This document shows positions 54,147 to 64,000 of a stretch of 64,000 nt of DNA, one piece after another (the stretch's first letter is position 1; the number at the start of each line of letters is the position of its first letter). A program made the position numbers and the translations under genes. Under the pieces are notes generated by a model. The model was not told where the DNA came from, made no database searches, and saw nothing but the letters and a program-made list of their open reading frames with translations. The stretch comes from Aureobasidium sp. EXF-3400 (taxonomy: Eukaryota > Ascomycota > Dothideomycetes > Dothideales > Saccotheciaceae), in contig SWBL01000054.1 of assembly GCA_024195585.1 (NCBI GenBank), forward strand, positions 1-64,000, in the 5' to 3' direction.

Positions 54147-55970
54147 ATGGACAAATGTTCGCGACTGCCTTTTGTCGACGGGCGCATTCTCTCAATGACT
54201 CCCCTCATACGATCCTTTGGCTCACGCCCCTGGCGGCCTCAATCGCTATGCTCAATATATGCGCCTCGTCGTGTGCACGTCCGCTTCTTGACGACACCTT
54301 CAACAACAGATGATTCCAAGCCGTACTATGTCACCACGCCCATCTTCTACGTCAATGCTGCCCCTCATGCTGGACATCTATATACAATGCTCCTTGCAGA
54401 TGTTCTGAAGAGATGGCAGCTGCTCAAGGGAAGGAAGGCAGTCCTCCTGACGGGTACCGACGAGCATGGCATGAAGATCCAACAAGCCTCAGCAAAAGCC
54501 GGAAGCGATCCCAAGCCTTTCTGCGACAAAGGTGCCGACATCTTCAAGAATCTAGCCAAAAGAGCAGAGCTCAGCAACGATCACTTCATCCGGACCACTG
54601 ATCCTGCACACAAAGACGCTGTCGAGTATGCCTGGCACCTATTGGACGAAAGAGGCTACATCTACCAGTCCAAGCACGAAGGCTGGTACTCGGTTAGTGA
54701 TGAGACCTTCTATCCAGAATCTCAAGTCCATCTTGTCCTGGATCCTCCTACTGGAAGAAAGGTCATGGCATCCATCGAAACAGGCAAGGAAGTCGAGTGG
54801 ACATCCGAGGTCAACTACCATTTCAAACTCTCGGCTTTCCGTGACAAACTGCTAGCCTACTATGCCGAGAACCCTGAATGGATCACTCCTCAAGCCAAGA
54901 TGAAGGAGGTTGTGTCTGCTGTTACCGCTGGTCTCGAGGATCTGTCCATATCACGTCCCTCCACAAGACTGACCTGGGGCATCCGCGTACCTACTGATCC
55001 CCAGCAGACCATCTATGTCTGGTTAGATGCTCTGATCAACTACGCTACTGCTGCTGGATATCCTTGGGCTCCAGGCTCCGAACACGTTGGCGGCTGGCCC
55101 GCCGACGTACAAATCATCGGCAAGGACATTCTCCGCTTCCACTGCATTTACTGGCCTGCGTTCCTGATGGCTCTTGACCTTCCGCTGCCAAAGCGTTTCC
55201 TCACCCACGCTCATTGGACCCTTGGTAAGCAAAAGATGGCAAAGAGCACCGGCAATGTTGTAAACCCTTTCTTCGCCCTCGACCGCTTCGGTACCGACAC
55301 TATGCGCTACTATATGATTCATGACGGTGGCATCGATAATGACGCGGACTACGATAATATCTATATCATTGAACGTTACAAGAAGGGTCTCCAAGGAGGT
55401 CTGGGAAATCTCGCTTCCAGAATCACACGCGGGAAAGGTTGGGATATCAGACGTGCTGTTGAAAGATTCGCTGGTGAGGGACGTCAATCTGCTTCGAAGT
55501 TTGCTAAACAGCAAACTGCAATTCGCGACTTCGAGATGCTCCTCGAAAATTTCCCGACAGTGGTTAACAAGCGCATGGAAGCGCTTCGGCCCAATCTTGC
55601 TCTCAAGGATCTGATGGATCACATCTATGCGGCGAATGGTTTCTTACAAGCGCAAGCCCCGTGGGATATCGCTGCCAAGCTCAAGAAAGGGGAGCGGGTG
55701 CCTAAGACCTCATCGAAGGAGGAAGCCGAGCAGCTGATGGACTACATAATCTACCTGAATACCGAGGTATTGCGTCTTGCTGGAATCTTGCTGCAGCCAG
55801 TTATGCCTGCAAAGGCCAAGCAGTTGCTCGATATGCTTGGTGTAGCGGACGACAGAAGAGGCTTTGCAGATGCGCAGTTCGGTGTAGACAAGGACTATGG
55901 TGTGTCTCGAGTACCGATCGGTAAAGGACAAGCTGGCGTACTCTTTGCACCTCTGATGAGCGAATCATAG
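54147..55970 (+). CDS. MSM1: methionyl-tRNA synthetase, mitochondrial
   Basis: A single exon; 607 aa from ATG 54147 (an alternative ATG in frame is at 54195). The N-terminal 50 residues are Arg/Ser-rich with few acids, a likely mitochondrial presequence. The class I HIGH motif appears as PHAGHLYT, and the KMSKS motif is KMAKSTGN. The GTDEHGMKIQQ, WYSVSDETFY and QIIGKDILRFHCIYWPAFL blocks are standard for MetRS. No zinc-knuckle insertion with four cysteines and no C-terminal EMAPII domain are present, as in mitochondrial/bacterial-type short enzymes. It charges mitochondrial tRNA-Met. Confidence 0.94.
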   Translation: MDKCSRLPFVDGRILSMTPLIRSFGSRPWRPQSLCSIYAPRRVHVRFLTTPSTTDDSKPYYVTTPIFYVNAAPHAGHLYTMLLADVLKRWQLLKGRKAVLLTGTDEHGMKIQQASAKAGSDPKPFCDKGADIFKNLAKRAELSNDHFIRTTDPAHKDAVEYAWHLLDERGYIYQSKHEGWYSVSDETFYPESQVHLVLDPPTGRKVMASIETGKEVEWTSEVNYHFKLSAFRDKLLAYYAENPEWITPQAKMKEVVSAVTAGLEDLSISRPSTRLTWGIRVPTDPQQTIYVWLDALINYATAAGYPWAPGSEHVGGWPADVQIIGKDILRFHCIYWPAFLMALDLPLPKRFLTHAHWTLGKQKMAKSTGNVVNPFFALDRFGTDTMRYYMIHDGGIDNDADYDNIYIIERYKKGLQGGLGNLASRITRGKGWDIRRAVERFAGEGRQSASKFAKQQTAIRDFEMLLENFPTVVNKRMEALRPNLALKDLMDHIYAANGFLQAQAPWDIAAKLKKGERVPKTSSKEEAEQLMDYIIYLNTEVLRLAGILLQPVMPAKAKQLLDMLGVADDRRGFADAQFGVDKDYGVSRVPIGKGQAGVLFAPLMSES

Positions 55971-56131
55971 CACGTATTCGGAACGAGCTTCACCACGGGC
56001 GTTGCGATGTAAGATCAGATAATTGTACCATAGTTTCGTAACAGTCATGACAGATGATTCTCTATCTCAACATCTCCCTCTCCGTGCTTGAAACCCCTTC
56101 TCGATTGCAGTACTGAAATTGCGACAAGAGT

Positions 56132-56526
56132 TTACTGAGGGGCACGCATATTGGCCTTCATTCTAGCCAACAGCTCCTCCTTTGTCGATGTGCTGCTGGC
56201 CATGAGGTTCCTGCGGTTCAACCATCTGGTCAACTCTTCGTGAGTCCAGTTCTCAGGTTCTGTGGTTTGTTAGTTCTAGCTATACAACTCGCACTCTATC
56301 CAACTTGTACGAGAGTGATGTGAGGTTTTGACTTACCACCAGTAGGGTCGGGCTGTTGAGGAAAGATATCACTTCCGAAGATGGACCATGCTGCAGATGC
56401 GGCAACGAGTCCTGCAAAGCCAAAGAAGAGGTTCTGCGTGAACCGTGTTAGTAATTTGTTTGGTATCATGTGAGTTGATGTGATCCGGACCTTTGAGTTG
56501 AGAGCTCTGTCGAGTTGAGTAGGCAT
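56132..56526 (-). CDS. small single-TM protein with C-terminal SAP/Ish1-like helix pair
   Basis: Three exons: 56526-56491, 56433-56337 and 56259-56132; 86 aa. MPTQLDRALNSK is followed by one membrane helix (LFFGFAGLVAASAAWSIFG) and a C-terminal part reading ENWTHEELTRWLNRRNL and TSTKEELLARMKANMR. The W-x-x-x-x-L-x-x-W-L spacing resembles the Ish1/SAP type helix pair found in nuclear-envelope or mitochondrial proteins. I know of no assigned function. All splice junctions keep frame and use GT-AG, with a weak first donor GTCCGG. Confidence 0.75.
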
Positions 56527-56850
56527 GATGTCTGACTTTGTGTCTGATCTTTGCAAAGGAAGACGAAGCAATCAAGCGAGATATTTAGGTAGCTAGGTAA
56601 AGTGTTGGTTATTCTGTCTGCCTGATTCGACTACTTCTAGATGTCTGTCCTCTGGTCACCAATAAGGAGGGGTCAAAGCGTGGCGCGGCTTCCCCTTTGC
56701 TCACAGCAAGCACAACCGCAGACAAGGCCAGAAATCTTGGCACTGGGGCCAGCGAAAGCTCGCTTAACGTCGCATCCCACAGAAACAGCTGCCGCCGACC
56801 ACATCTCGCCGCCCAGTAACGCATACCACACGTCTCACAACACCGCCAAC
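56527..56850. promoter_or_regulatory. divergent promoter region, small protein / RPL38
   Basis: 324 bp between two start codons. The right half is C/A-rich, typical of ribosomal protein gene leaders. No specific site was identified. Confidence 0.45.
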
Positions 56851-57261
56851 ATGCCTTCCCAAGTCACCGATATCAAGCAGTTCATCGAGATCTGCCGCCG
56901 CAAGGACGCTTCCTGTGCGTTTTCCCCTCTGGAGCTCTGCAAACACACAAAACGAACGCCAAGACTGATTTTTGGAAACAACAGCTGCCCGTATCAAGAA
57001 GACCTCCGCCCAGCAGATCAAGTTCAAGGTCCGCTGCAACCGTTACCTGTACACCCTCGTCCTCAAGGACCAGGACAAGGCCGAGAAGCTGAAGCAGTCT
57101 CTTCCCCCTGGTATGCGCAAACCTCCAACTCTATTCTTCCAAAAAGAGCTATGCACTCGAAAGGGCGGAACAATTGGCTAACAAGAAATGCGCAATTTAC
57201 AGGTCTTACCATCTCTGAGACCCCCAAGAAGAACGAGAAGGGCAAGCGCGTCGCCAAGTAA
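56851..57261 (+). CDS. RPL38: 60S ribosomal protein L38 (eL38)
   Basis: Three exons: 56851-56914, 56985-57110 and 57203-57261; 82 aa. The N-terminus [21 protein letters not shown] continues through [20 protein letters not shown] and [22 protein letters not shown], a near-complete match in order to the family as I know it. The C-terminus after GLTISETP is basic ([11 protein letters not shown]). eL38 is a small protein of the large ribosomal subunit. The two introns of 70 and 92 nt are typical for fungal ribosomal protein genes. Confidence 0.97.
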   Translation: MPSQVTDIKQFIEICRRKDASCAFSPLELCKHTKRTPRLIFGNNSCPYQEDLRPADQVQGPLQPLPVHPRPQGPGQGREAEAVSSPWYAQTSNSILPKRAMHSKGRNNWLTRNAQFTGLTISETPKKNEKGKRVAK

Positions 57262-57947
57262 ACGGAGAGCAACATGTGTCAATACAATAACGCAAAACTC
57301 TTTTGAAGCCGACAAACAAACGAATAAAATCCACGATCTTATCTGCCCTCAGCGCGTCCTGCGAGAACGACATGGAAGTTGTGATGTGAAGAATGAATGA
57401 TCGACACCAAGAGAGGCATATCAATTGAAGCAAGAGCAAGCAAGAAAAACATATCATACGTGGCCATCTTCTGTTGAACATGGAGCAAGGCAGAAGAAGA
57501 TAAGAAAGAGACAACAGGCTTCAAGATTGGCACAAAGCTACAGACGAGATGAAAAGGATCCCATCGCGACAACCCCTAGTGCTCATGCTATGCTGAAAGT
57601 CAACTCATATTGCACTGAGTAGAAATTTAAGATTCGGTCAGACCTATGGACAAGTATACATCTTTCTTCTTTTTCTCGACTTTGTTTCTGTTGTTTTCTT
57701 TTTTTCTCCTTCACATCGTACTCATAATTGGTTGGTTAATACACGCCATATCACGTATATGCTGTGCTATGGCGTCTCCTCTGTCTTGTACCTCGTTTGA
57801 ATGAGTATCTTGTTTTACATATCTGGTATATTGTTCTTTTGTTCTCTGCTGGGACGATAGAGTTATTGACCAAATCGAACAACTCGTTGACCGTGTTCCT
57901 GGCTCAAGCATGGTACACTTTTCATTTTGTTTCCGAAGCACTTGCAA
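57262..57947. other. convergent 3' intergenic region
   Basis: 686 bp between the stops of RPL38 and the metallo-hydrolase. A/T-rich with a pyrimidine tract at about 57660-57715. No gene was recognised. Confidence 0.5.
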
Positions 57948-59231
57948 TTACTGTCCCTGCTGTACAGCAAACTTGTACTGATCTTTACGATCCAAGTACA
58001 CGACCTTTTGAGTCAATCCCGCCGCCTCTATCTCCTTCTTGAAGTTGTCGAGAGGATCCAGGAAGACATCGTAGTCACTGTTTGTGAACACTGGTTAGCT
58101 TTCTTCTCTTAAATCGACGGCACAGGCAAAACTCACTCGTAGTGGATAGGAATGGTCAAGTCAGGATTAATCATTCTGACAAGCTCGATTCCTTGCTTTG
58201 CATCCATGGTCACCATCAACATTGGCAGTTTTGGTGAGGGGATTGTGGTGCCGCCCAAGTGGATCAACATGAGATCGATGTTTTGACCCTTGTAGCGTTC
58301 TGGAATCTCTTTGAGCTCGTCGACCAGGAGTGTGTCGCCAGAGATGTAGATTCTAGCAAGGTCACATCCATTAGTCTTTCGTTCGAAGGATGTCTTTAAC
58401 GGCTGAAACGTACCTGTAACCGTTCTTGAAGCTATCAGTAGAACTGCCGTCGCCTTCTTTATACCCCAATTCCAACATCCAGCCATTGGTAGGAGGCACA
58501 GCACCAAGCAAATCATTGGCTTTGCTCAGCAGACCCTGAGGTACATGTTTACCAGGCATACCCGTCACCTTGACAGCAGGCACCTTTTTATTCGTGACTT
58601 CATGCGTAGTTCCAGATTTACGGATATCCACATACATGCTCTGGAAGAAGTCTAGATCGTAGACACGGCTGAAAGACTCGTCCTCGCCTTTGGAGGTCAA
58701 ATGATCTTTGGCATGAGGTGTGGTGATAATGGGAAGAGAACGACGCAGCGATGCTTCTACCTTTTCGTCAAAGTGGTCTGCGTGATAGTGGGACAGGAGT
58801 ACTGCATCTATGCGAGGTAGTTCGTGGAGATCGAGTGCAGGGTTGGTTTGTCTGGTTCCTGTGACACCGGGTCCGAGATGTACGTGGTCTCCAGCATGCA
58901 AGAAATTGGGATCGGTCATGATACGGACGCCTTCCCATTCCCTGTGGTATGTGTTAGCTGTTCATCTCTGGCACCTCTTTTTGTCTCTAGAAACTTACAA
59001 TATCGTAGTCGCAGTACCGACAAAGTATAAACTTGCATTCTCTCCACCAGCATTTGTAGGGTGTAACTTTGTCTCCTTTGCCTCTGGCAAACTGCTGGGA
59101 TAGTGCTGATGGTCGCGAGTAGGTGCCTCAGCGTGAGAGGGATCGAGGACTAGATTCTTCGTCATTCTTGCGCTTGCTTTGGGTTCGTCTGTGGTTTGTG
59201 ATGAAAGTCGAGTGTTAGTATCGAAAGACAT
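57948..59231 (-). CDS. metallo-beta-lactamase-fold hydrolase
   Basis: Four exons: 59231-58999, 58941-58414, 58352-58137 and 58077-57948; 368 aa. The zinc signature HxHxDH is present as LLSHYHADHFD near residue 135. The strand-loop GTATTILEWEGVRIMTDPN precedes it, and later metal ligands fit SGDT and the IHYE near the C-terminus. The fold resembles the UPF0173/NAPE-PLD group of Zn-dependent hydrolases. There is no signal peptide or membrane segment. The natural substrate is unknown; lactamase-type detoxification or phosphodiester/lipid hydrolysis are both open. Confidence 0.87.
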
Positions 59232-60449
59232 TTGTTTGTGAATGAGTCTACGAGAAAGAAGTCCAGGAGTTCACTCCTTCTTGATATGGTATTGGGATTA
59301 ATTATGTCGACAATATCACGTCACTGTTGTCATGCATGAGCGGGCTTTGCGGGGTCCTGTCAATCATTCCATCGGGTTTCAACTCGAGGGCATATATCGT
59401 CGACTTTTATTGTTTTCGACGTGAGCGATACTGGAATCGAAGACCTTGGAGTACATTGATGCTGAAGTGGTGTGGAAGTATGGTTATCATAGACAAAGTA
59501 ATGTGTTGACTGTGTCACCCGGATCCACACGTACTACGGTCGCGTCAGATCCCACTAGACGTCATAGTATCACTGTTCGTTATATGTCATGATGAGCAGG
59601 AAGAGATGAAGACATAGGAGTTGTTGCCGGAGAGAACTGTGCATTCTTGGTCTTGTGGTGGTGTAAGATACGCGTTAGAGGAATTATGGCTGCTAGACAA
59701 GAAGAGACGTAAGCCAAAGACCGTCATCTATAACACTACACTACACTACACTACACTACACTACACTACACTACACTACACTGACAACGTGCCTACTGGA
59801 CCAAACACAGGGGTTGGATAACAGACTCATTTGCTACAGAGAAAGAAACCGATACGTTAAGAGACTGAGTTATCTCTATTTTAAAAGTTGATCTCTGTTC
59901 AAACTCTATACATTTAAGCTTCAAGATAGGTCTGATTGCAACGCTCCTCTACCACATAATAAACTGCCTGTTACAGGAAGCTTAGTGAGTTCAAGCATCA
60001 ATGTATATATAACTAGCTCTGTCCTACTTCTTGGTCTGGTTATTTGGTAGCCTGGCCGCGAAAAAGTGGTCACACAACGTTGCGGAACCACTATTATATA
60101 CGATGCTAGTCAATAACATCCTGCATATGCTTCAGCTCTCAACCGATCCTTAGTGCTCGTCAAATGCGAAGGTTTCGAACGCACGTGGGAAAGCGAGACC
60201 CGGGGGATCTCCAGCACATGCAGCAAGATGCAGGCACGCAAGCCAAGCTTTACTCTGTTCTCAGATACGTGACCTCTTGTCATCCACGCACGAAAAGAAC
60301 AGAGAGAAGACTGAGAGTAAATGGATTCGAGTTCCAGAACGAATTTATGCAAGGATATCTGGGGGCAACAAGAGTACTGGGAAACATAACAATACCCGGC
60401 TCTCCAAGTGCATGAGAAAGGAAAACTTTTCGGACCGCAATGGTCCAAT
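59232..60449. other. intergenic region with microsatellite
   Basis: 1.2 kb without a convincing gene. It contains the (ACACT)10 microsatellite at 59733-59782. The right end is the 3' flank of the GlcG/HbpS-like gene. Confidence 0.5.
59733..59782. repeat. (ACACT)10 microsatellite
   Basis: Ten perfect copies of the pentanucleotide ACACT, 50 bp. Confidence 0.98.
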
Positions 60450-61091
60450 CTAGTAGGCGGACAGAGTGGAGTTGCTGAACCAGGCGATGGCAGCCTTGAC
60501 GACCTGCACATCCTGGTCAACTGAGCCACCGCTGACACCAATACCACCAATAAGGTAGTCGTCCTTGTAGATGGGAAGACCACCGCCAAAGACAACAAGA
60601 CCGCCGTTGGTCTCCTCGACACCTGCAAAAACCAATTAGCTCATGCTGAAATATGATATCTAACACCAGGAATACAAACCGTAAAGGGGGCCTTGAGCGG
60701 CGGCAGTCAGGTCTGCTGTTGAGTAGGCACCGTTGAAGAGGACGACAGTGCGGGCCTTCTTGATGCTGATATCGATGCTGCCAGGGAAAGCATTGTCCAT
60801 GCGGTGGAAAGCGACCAGCATGCCACTGGGATCGACAATGGCAATGTTCTCTGGAATGACAATGTTGGCTTCCTTCACGGCGGCAGCAATGAGACTATCA
60901 GCTTCGTCGATTGAGATGACATGTCTCTGTTATGGCTGTTAGTGAAATCCTACGATATACTAAATGTCAATGCTCACTTGTGCGGGAGTGCTTCCGACGC
61001 CGTTGGTGGCAGTCTTGTTGCCAGCGGCAAGAGCACCGAGAGACGAGCCCAAGAGCAGGGTGAGAGTGAGGAAAGACTTGACGATGGCCAT
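60450..61091 (-). CDS. secreted GlcG/HbpS-like (DUF336) protein
   Basis: Three exons: 61091-60978, 60926-60680 and 60622-60450; 177 aa. A signal peptide is evident (MAIVKSFLTLTLLLGSSLGALA). The mature part matches the GlcG/HbpS family: ISIDEADSLIAAAVKEA, IVDPSGMLVAFHRMDNA, SIKKARTVVLFN and a glycine-rich GGLVVFGGGLPIY / IGGIGVSGG end. HbpS of Streptomyces binds haem and iron extracellularly; fungal members are little studied. The second donor is GTTTGT, weak but supported by continuity of LYG-VEETNGG. N-glycosylation is possible at NKT and NST. Confidence 0.88.
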
Positions 61092-63304
61092 TTTGGATAT
61101 TGGTGATGTGTGATGATCAAACGACAATGCCGGAGACTGCAGAGGATATTTAAAGGTGCGTGCTTGAAGTTGGATTGTGGAGAATTGGAAAAAGCAATTG
61201 CCCGATTCGAAGGGGAATAAACGTCTTTTGTACTTAGACCGTATGTGATTTTCTCAACTGCCAAGGCAGGAAGGTGAGTAGTAGTCTGGATCACCCGGCT
61301 GTTAGATGGTCTGCCTAACAGCGGAAGCGGTGTTAATCCGAGTGTTTGATTAATTGGTAATGTTCCTGACAGTCAGGGCTTGAGTAGATCATTAGTTTCG
61401 CAATCCCCCCAAGCGAAAGCCTCCGTATGCCCAAACCATTTCTGCGGACAGCCGCGCGGATATGCATGGTATCGTAGAGTGTAGCGTTCGCGTTTCAGTC
61501 GCGAGTCATGGTATACAAGACCCTTGGTTGTTGGAAGTTAATGGTCTGGGTCAATGTAGTCATCCATACTAGCGGAGTGGCGCCCATTAGTCAACGAGAG
61601 ATCCTTCGCTCTTTGGAGTTAATACTCTAAGTTGATTTCGCGTGGACCGCGCGTGCATGTGTTGAAGCTCTAATATATGGGTCTTGACCGCTTGAGGAGA
61701 CGCAAGCGATCTCGCGTGGTTGATCAAGTAGAACCCGTATTCTTGTTGCGAGTCTGCGATAGAGCGTTCGATATCCCCTCAGAGCACTTGTTTGGGAGCG
61801 CTCCGCGACGTTCAGTGCTGCCGTCAGATTGGCAGTAGTGAACGAGTGCATAAAGACGTTAAAATAGGTTTCGGTTAAGAGCCTCCCGTCCCTCGGTCGT
61901 TGCGAAACATTCAGGAACGTTGACCGTGCTTGCCGCGATCCGAAGCTCAGCCGTCCCTGATCCCTCGGCAGATCCAACGTCTGCTCCATAACGAAACTTC
62001 TGATATTGTTCGGACATGGTCGGTGGTGACTCTGCTAAGTTGTTGCTTTCAGCTTTGCCAGCATGTGATGAGTATCTTCAGTTCCGCACAAAGATTCATG
62101 GAATTGAATGCAGAGACTTCCGATCCAGATTCGCTTTTGTGATGGATAGGCCCCTTGCTCGGATGTCGACGGCGATCACTGCATGAATCAAGACTTCAGT
62201 TGTGTGTGCAACTACCGTGCTTCTTATGGCGGCATTTTTACGGACGTTGCGACTTTGCTTCTTAGGCTTCTCGATCCCATGGCTTTGCTTGCATGTTCAC
62301 CATCCGGGGAATCGATCTCGGATCCAGATCTGATGGAGATTGAGTCATGGGAAGAACGGACGTTGGGAATATCTTGGATACTCGGCATAAGTTCGTGGTA
62401 GTAAATTTTGCGTTCGCAGTGTAAGCATTTGAAATAGAAGGTCCGGCCCGTGTAATCGGCAATTGATCCATGGGAACTCATGAGAAGCTAACTTAAAGCT
62501 TCAAGTCGTAGACGAGATTCTTCAGTTGCAATCGCTCTTCTCTCGAGGAACTTCCTTGCCCGGTATACGCCATCTCTTCATGTCCAATGGCAGACCGGGT
62601 GTCTGATGAAGAATACGCGCGCCAAACGCTGCTCAGGATTCGGAAGATCATCGATAACAAAGCAAGAACTCGAGCAGTTAGGAAGATCAGGTCTGTGATC
62701 CTGACAGAAACGGAACAATTTCGCATCGATTCCAAATATCGATTGACTTGGGCGGTTCCACATGAGACGTCCATATGCATTCACCAGGAAGAGCATAGTT
62801 CCATTACCGAACTAAGATACCGTAAGCTATGTCTCCCATTATGCATGCTTCGAATGGCGCAGATGTACCGTAGCATTAGAGAAAATCAATGCAAGGCTAA
62901 CACAAGCATCACGGTGTCTGCTTGCGCGGAACAAGACATATACAGAGCACAAGGCAGCCTGTAAGAAGCCGTGCTGCCACTACAGAAAACATCTTGAGCA
63001 TGGAAGGAGAGGTGGCTTCCTCTGGGAATCACTCAAACTACGCTGTAACCACGATGCCATATTCTCAGCGCGTCACTTGAGGTATGATATTTCACTCCAA
63101 GTGAATTGTGTCGGAATCCGACTCGTCAAGCTGCCATTCTTGTATCAGGCTTTCTTTGTCTGTTATTTTCACTTTCACATCCAAACATTGCAAGCGTGAC
63201 GCACCGTCAAGCGCATATCACAAACCATCCCCATCATCAACTCACGTAAGAAAAGTTCTCCTCCAAGCACCGTCATCCAAATTGTGTTAAGACTCCCCAT
63301 CAAC
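61092..63304. other. gene-poor 2.2 kb region
   Basis: No gene can be confirmed. Three ATG-initiated frames are worth noting: 61989-61627 (minus, 120 aa, Arg-rich), 62481-62224 (minus, 85 aa, with a CLHCERKIYYHEL segment) and 62587-62964 (plus, 125 aa, charged N-terminal half). None matches a family I know. Confidence 0.5.
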
Positions 63305-64000
63305 ATGTCACTCACTTGGGCCATCTCATTGTGGCTGCTCGTGACTTATGTGCTGATCGCTTCTGCCTCGCTTTCTGACAGAACCGACTCACTTTGTGTG
63401 CGCCAGCCTCCAACACAATTGCGATACCGAGAGCACCTGGAGCACTACCAGGGGACGTCCTTGCCGGCTGCCATTCACTCGGTATCGTCCACCCCCGTGC
63501 TTACAACCGCGTCCAATCTGTCGTCATACCAAACCATCGACAACGAAACAGTCTTCGAGCCGTTAAACAGGCTTGCAACACGCACCAACGCTACACAGCT
63601 AGCGGAAAACTTGGGAGGTCTGGATCTCGCAAGGGAATCTGGAGACTCTGGAGAGACCCCCACTGATGAGCAGCATAACGACACGAGTAACGACTCAGAC
63701 GAAGAAAGATGTCCAACTGGATTTGACACGCTCGACTGTGAAGAGTGTGGTGGACCAGAGCACACTTGGGAGATGGCCCGCCACGATTATCACTGCAAAG
63801 GTGTAAGTAACTTTACAACCCACAATCACAAGCAGTGCTGATGTGCTCGTTAGATCGAAGCCGAAAACTACAGATGGAAAGATTGTTTCTGCTTCAATGG
63901 TGACGATCCATTCAATTCTCGCCGCGGATGCACCTTCGACTCCGGTTCGGACGATGGTTCCTCGCAACATGACAGTAACTCGGATGATGAACCCAACGTG
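63305..64000 (+). CDS. secreted acidic Cys-containing protein, truncated by window end
   Basis: Exon 1 is 63305-63802 and exon 2 starts at 63854 and runs out of the window; at least 215 aa are visible. The ATG at 63305 is the first in frame and begins a clear signal peptide (MSLTWAISLWLLVTYVLIASASLS). The next 120 residues are Ser/Thr-rich with several N-glycosylation sequons (NLS, NET, NAT, NDT, NDS). From about residue 138 a cysteine region follows: RCPTGFDTLDCEECGG, HCKG, DCFCFNGDD and RGCTFD, then an Asp/Ser-rich stretch. The intron (GTAAGT to GTTAG) is in phase 0. No known family was recognised; a secreted effector-like or cell-surface protein is a reasonable inference. Confidence 0.7.

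Noticed and set aside
59621..59821. Frame encoding repeated TTLHY
   Set aside because: The repeat peptide is only the translation of the (ACACT)10 microsatellite.
60110..60628. 172-codon minus-strand frame overlapping the GlcG/HbpS-like gene
   Set aside because: It runs in another frame through the 3' end of the real gene and its 3' flank, and has no domain.
1..64000. CRISPR arrays, prokaryotic operons, intact transposons or viral insertions
   Set aside because: None was seen. Genes have spliceosomal introns, and the repeats found are simple or decayed, without transposase, reverse transcriptase or terminal repeats.

Overview
The window is nuclear DNA of a filamentous ascomycete (Pezizomycotina; Dothideomycetes is my guess from the overall protein flavour, not proven). 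The evidence is a dense set of short GT-AG introns (mostly 45-80 nt), a Zn2Cys6 regulator with a typical fungal C-terminal domain, an EXS/Erd1 protein, a PX-PH-RhoGAP of the Bem3 type, a fungal 14-3-3 and many single-copy housekeeping genes. I see no virus, no intact transposon, no CRISPR array and no obvious secondary-metabolite cluster. Exon structures were rebuilt by eye from splice signals, reading frame and family resemblance; every complete multi-exon model has a coding length divisible by three.

Layout. 0-12 kb: an intron-containing tRNA-His, a methyltransferase (minus) head to head with an uncharacterised Cys-rich protein (plus), then two polarity/signalling genes in tandem on plus: a Bem3-like RhoGAP and a germinal-centre Ste20-type kinase. 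12-16.4 kb: a gene-poor block with decayed tandem repeats. 16.4-19.1 kb: a seven-exon Zn2Cys6 regulator (minus), followed by a 2.7 kb spacer. 21.8-31.2 kb: compact housekeeping block: ECM29 (proteasome) head to head with ADE8 (purine synthesis), ERD1 (Golgi) head to head with a small membrane-anchored protein. 33.3-36.8 kb: a 14-TM MFS pump converging on ornithine decarboxylase. 38.2-42.4 kb: L-serine/threonine dehydratase, FMP32-like mitochondrial protein and a 14-3-3 gene with micro-exons. 43.2-51 kb, all minus: a hypothetical protein, prenyltransferase alpha subunit RAM2, mevalonate kinase ERG12, a MARVEL-domain membrane protein and a C2H2 zinc-finger regulator. 51-53.5 kb: a long spacer. 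53.5-59.2 kb: MTR2 (mRNA export) and mitochondrial methionyl-tRNA synthetase 98 bp apart head to head, a small SAP/Ish1-like protein head to head with ribosomal protein L38, and a metallo-beta-lactamase-fold hydrolase. 59-64 kb: an (ACACT)10 microsatellite, a secreted GlcG/HbpS-like protein, a gene-poor stretch and a truncated secreted acidic Cys-containing protein.

How the genes connect. The clearest functional neighbours are ERG12 and RAM2 (isoprenoid synthesis and protein prenylation, same strand, 299 bp apart) and the RhoGAP with the Ste20-type kinase (both morphogenesis signalling). Four divergent pairs share intergenic regions of 98-488 bp and may be co-expressed. I did not find a convincing novel multi-gene system. 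The most unusual items are splicing architectures (8- and 12-nt exons in 14-3-3, a zinc cluster cut by three introns), a decayed repeat field, and several uncharacterised small or secreted proteins.
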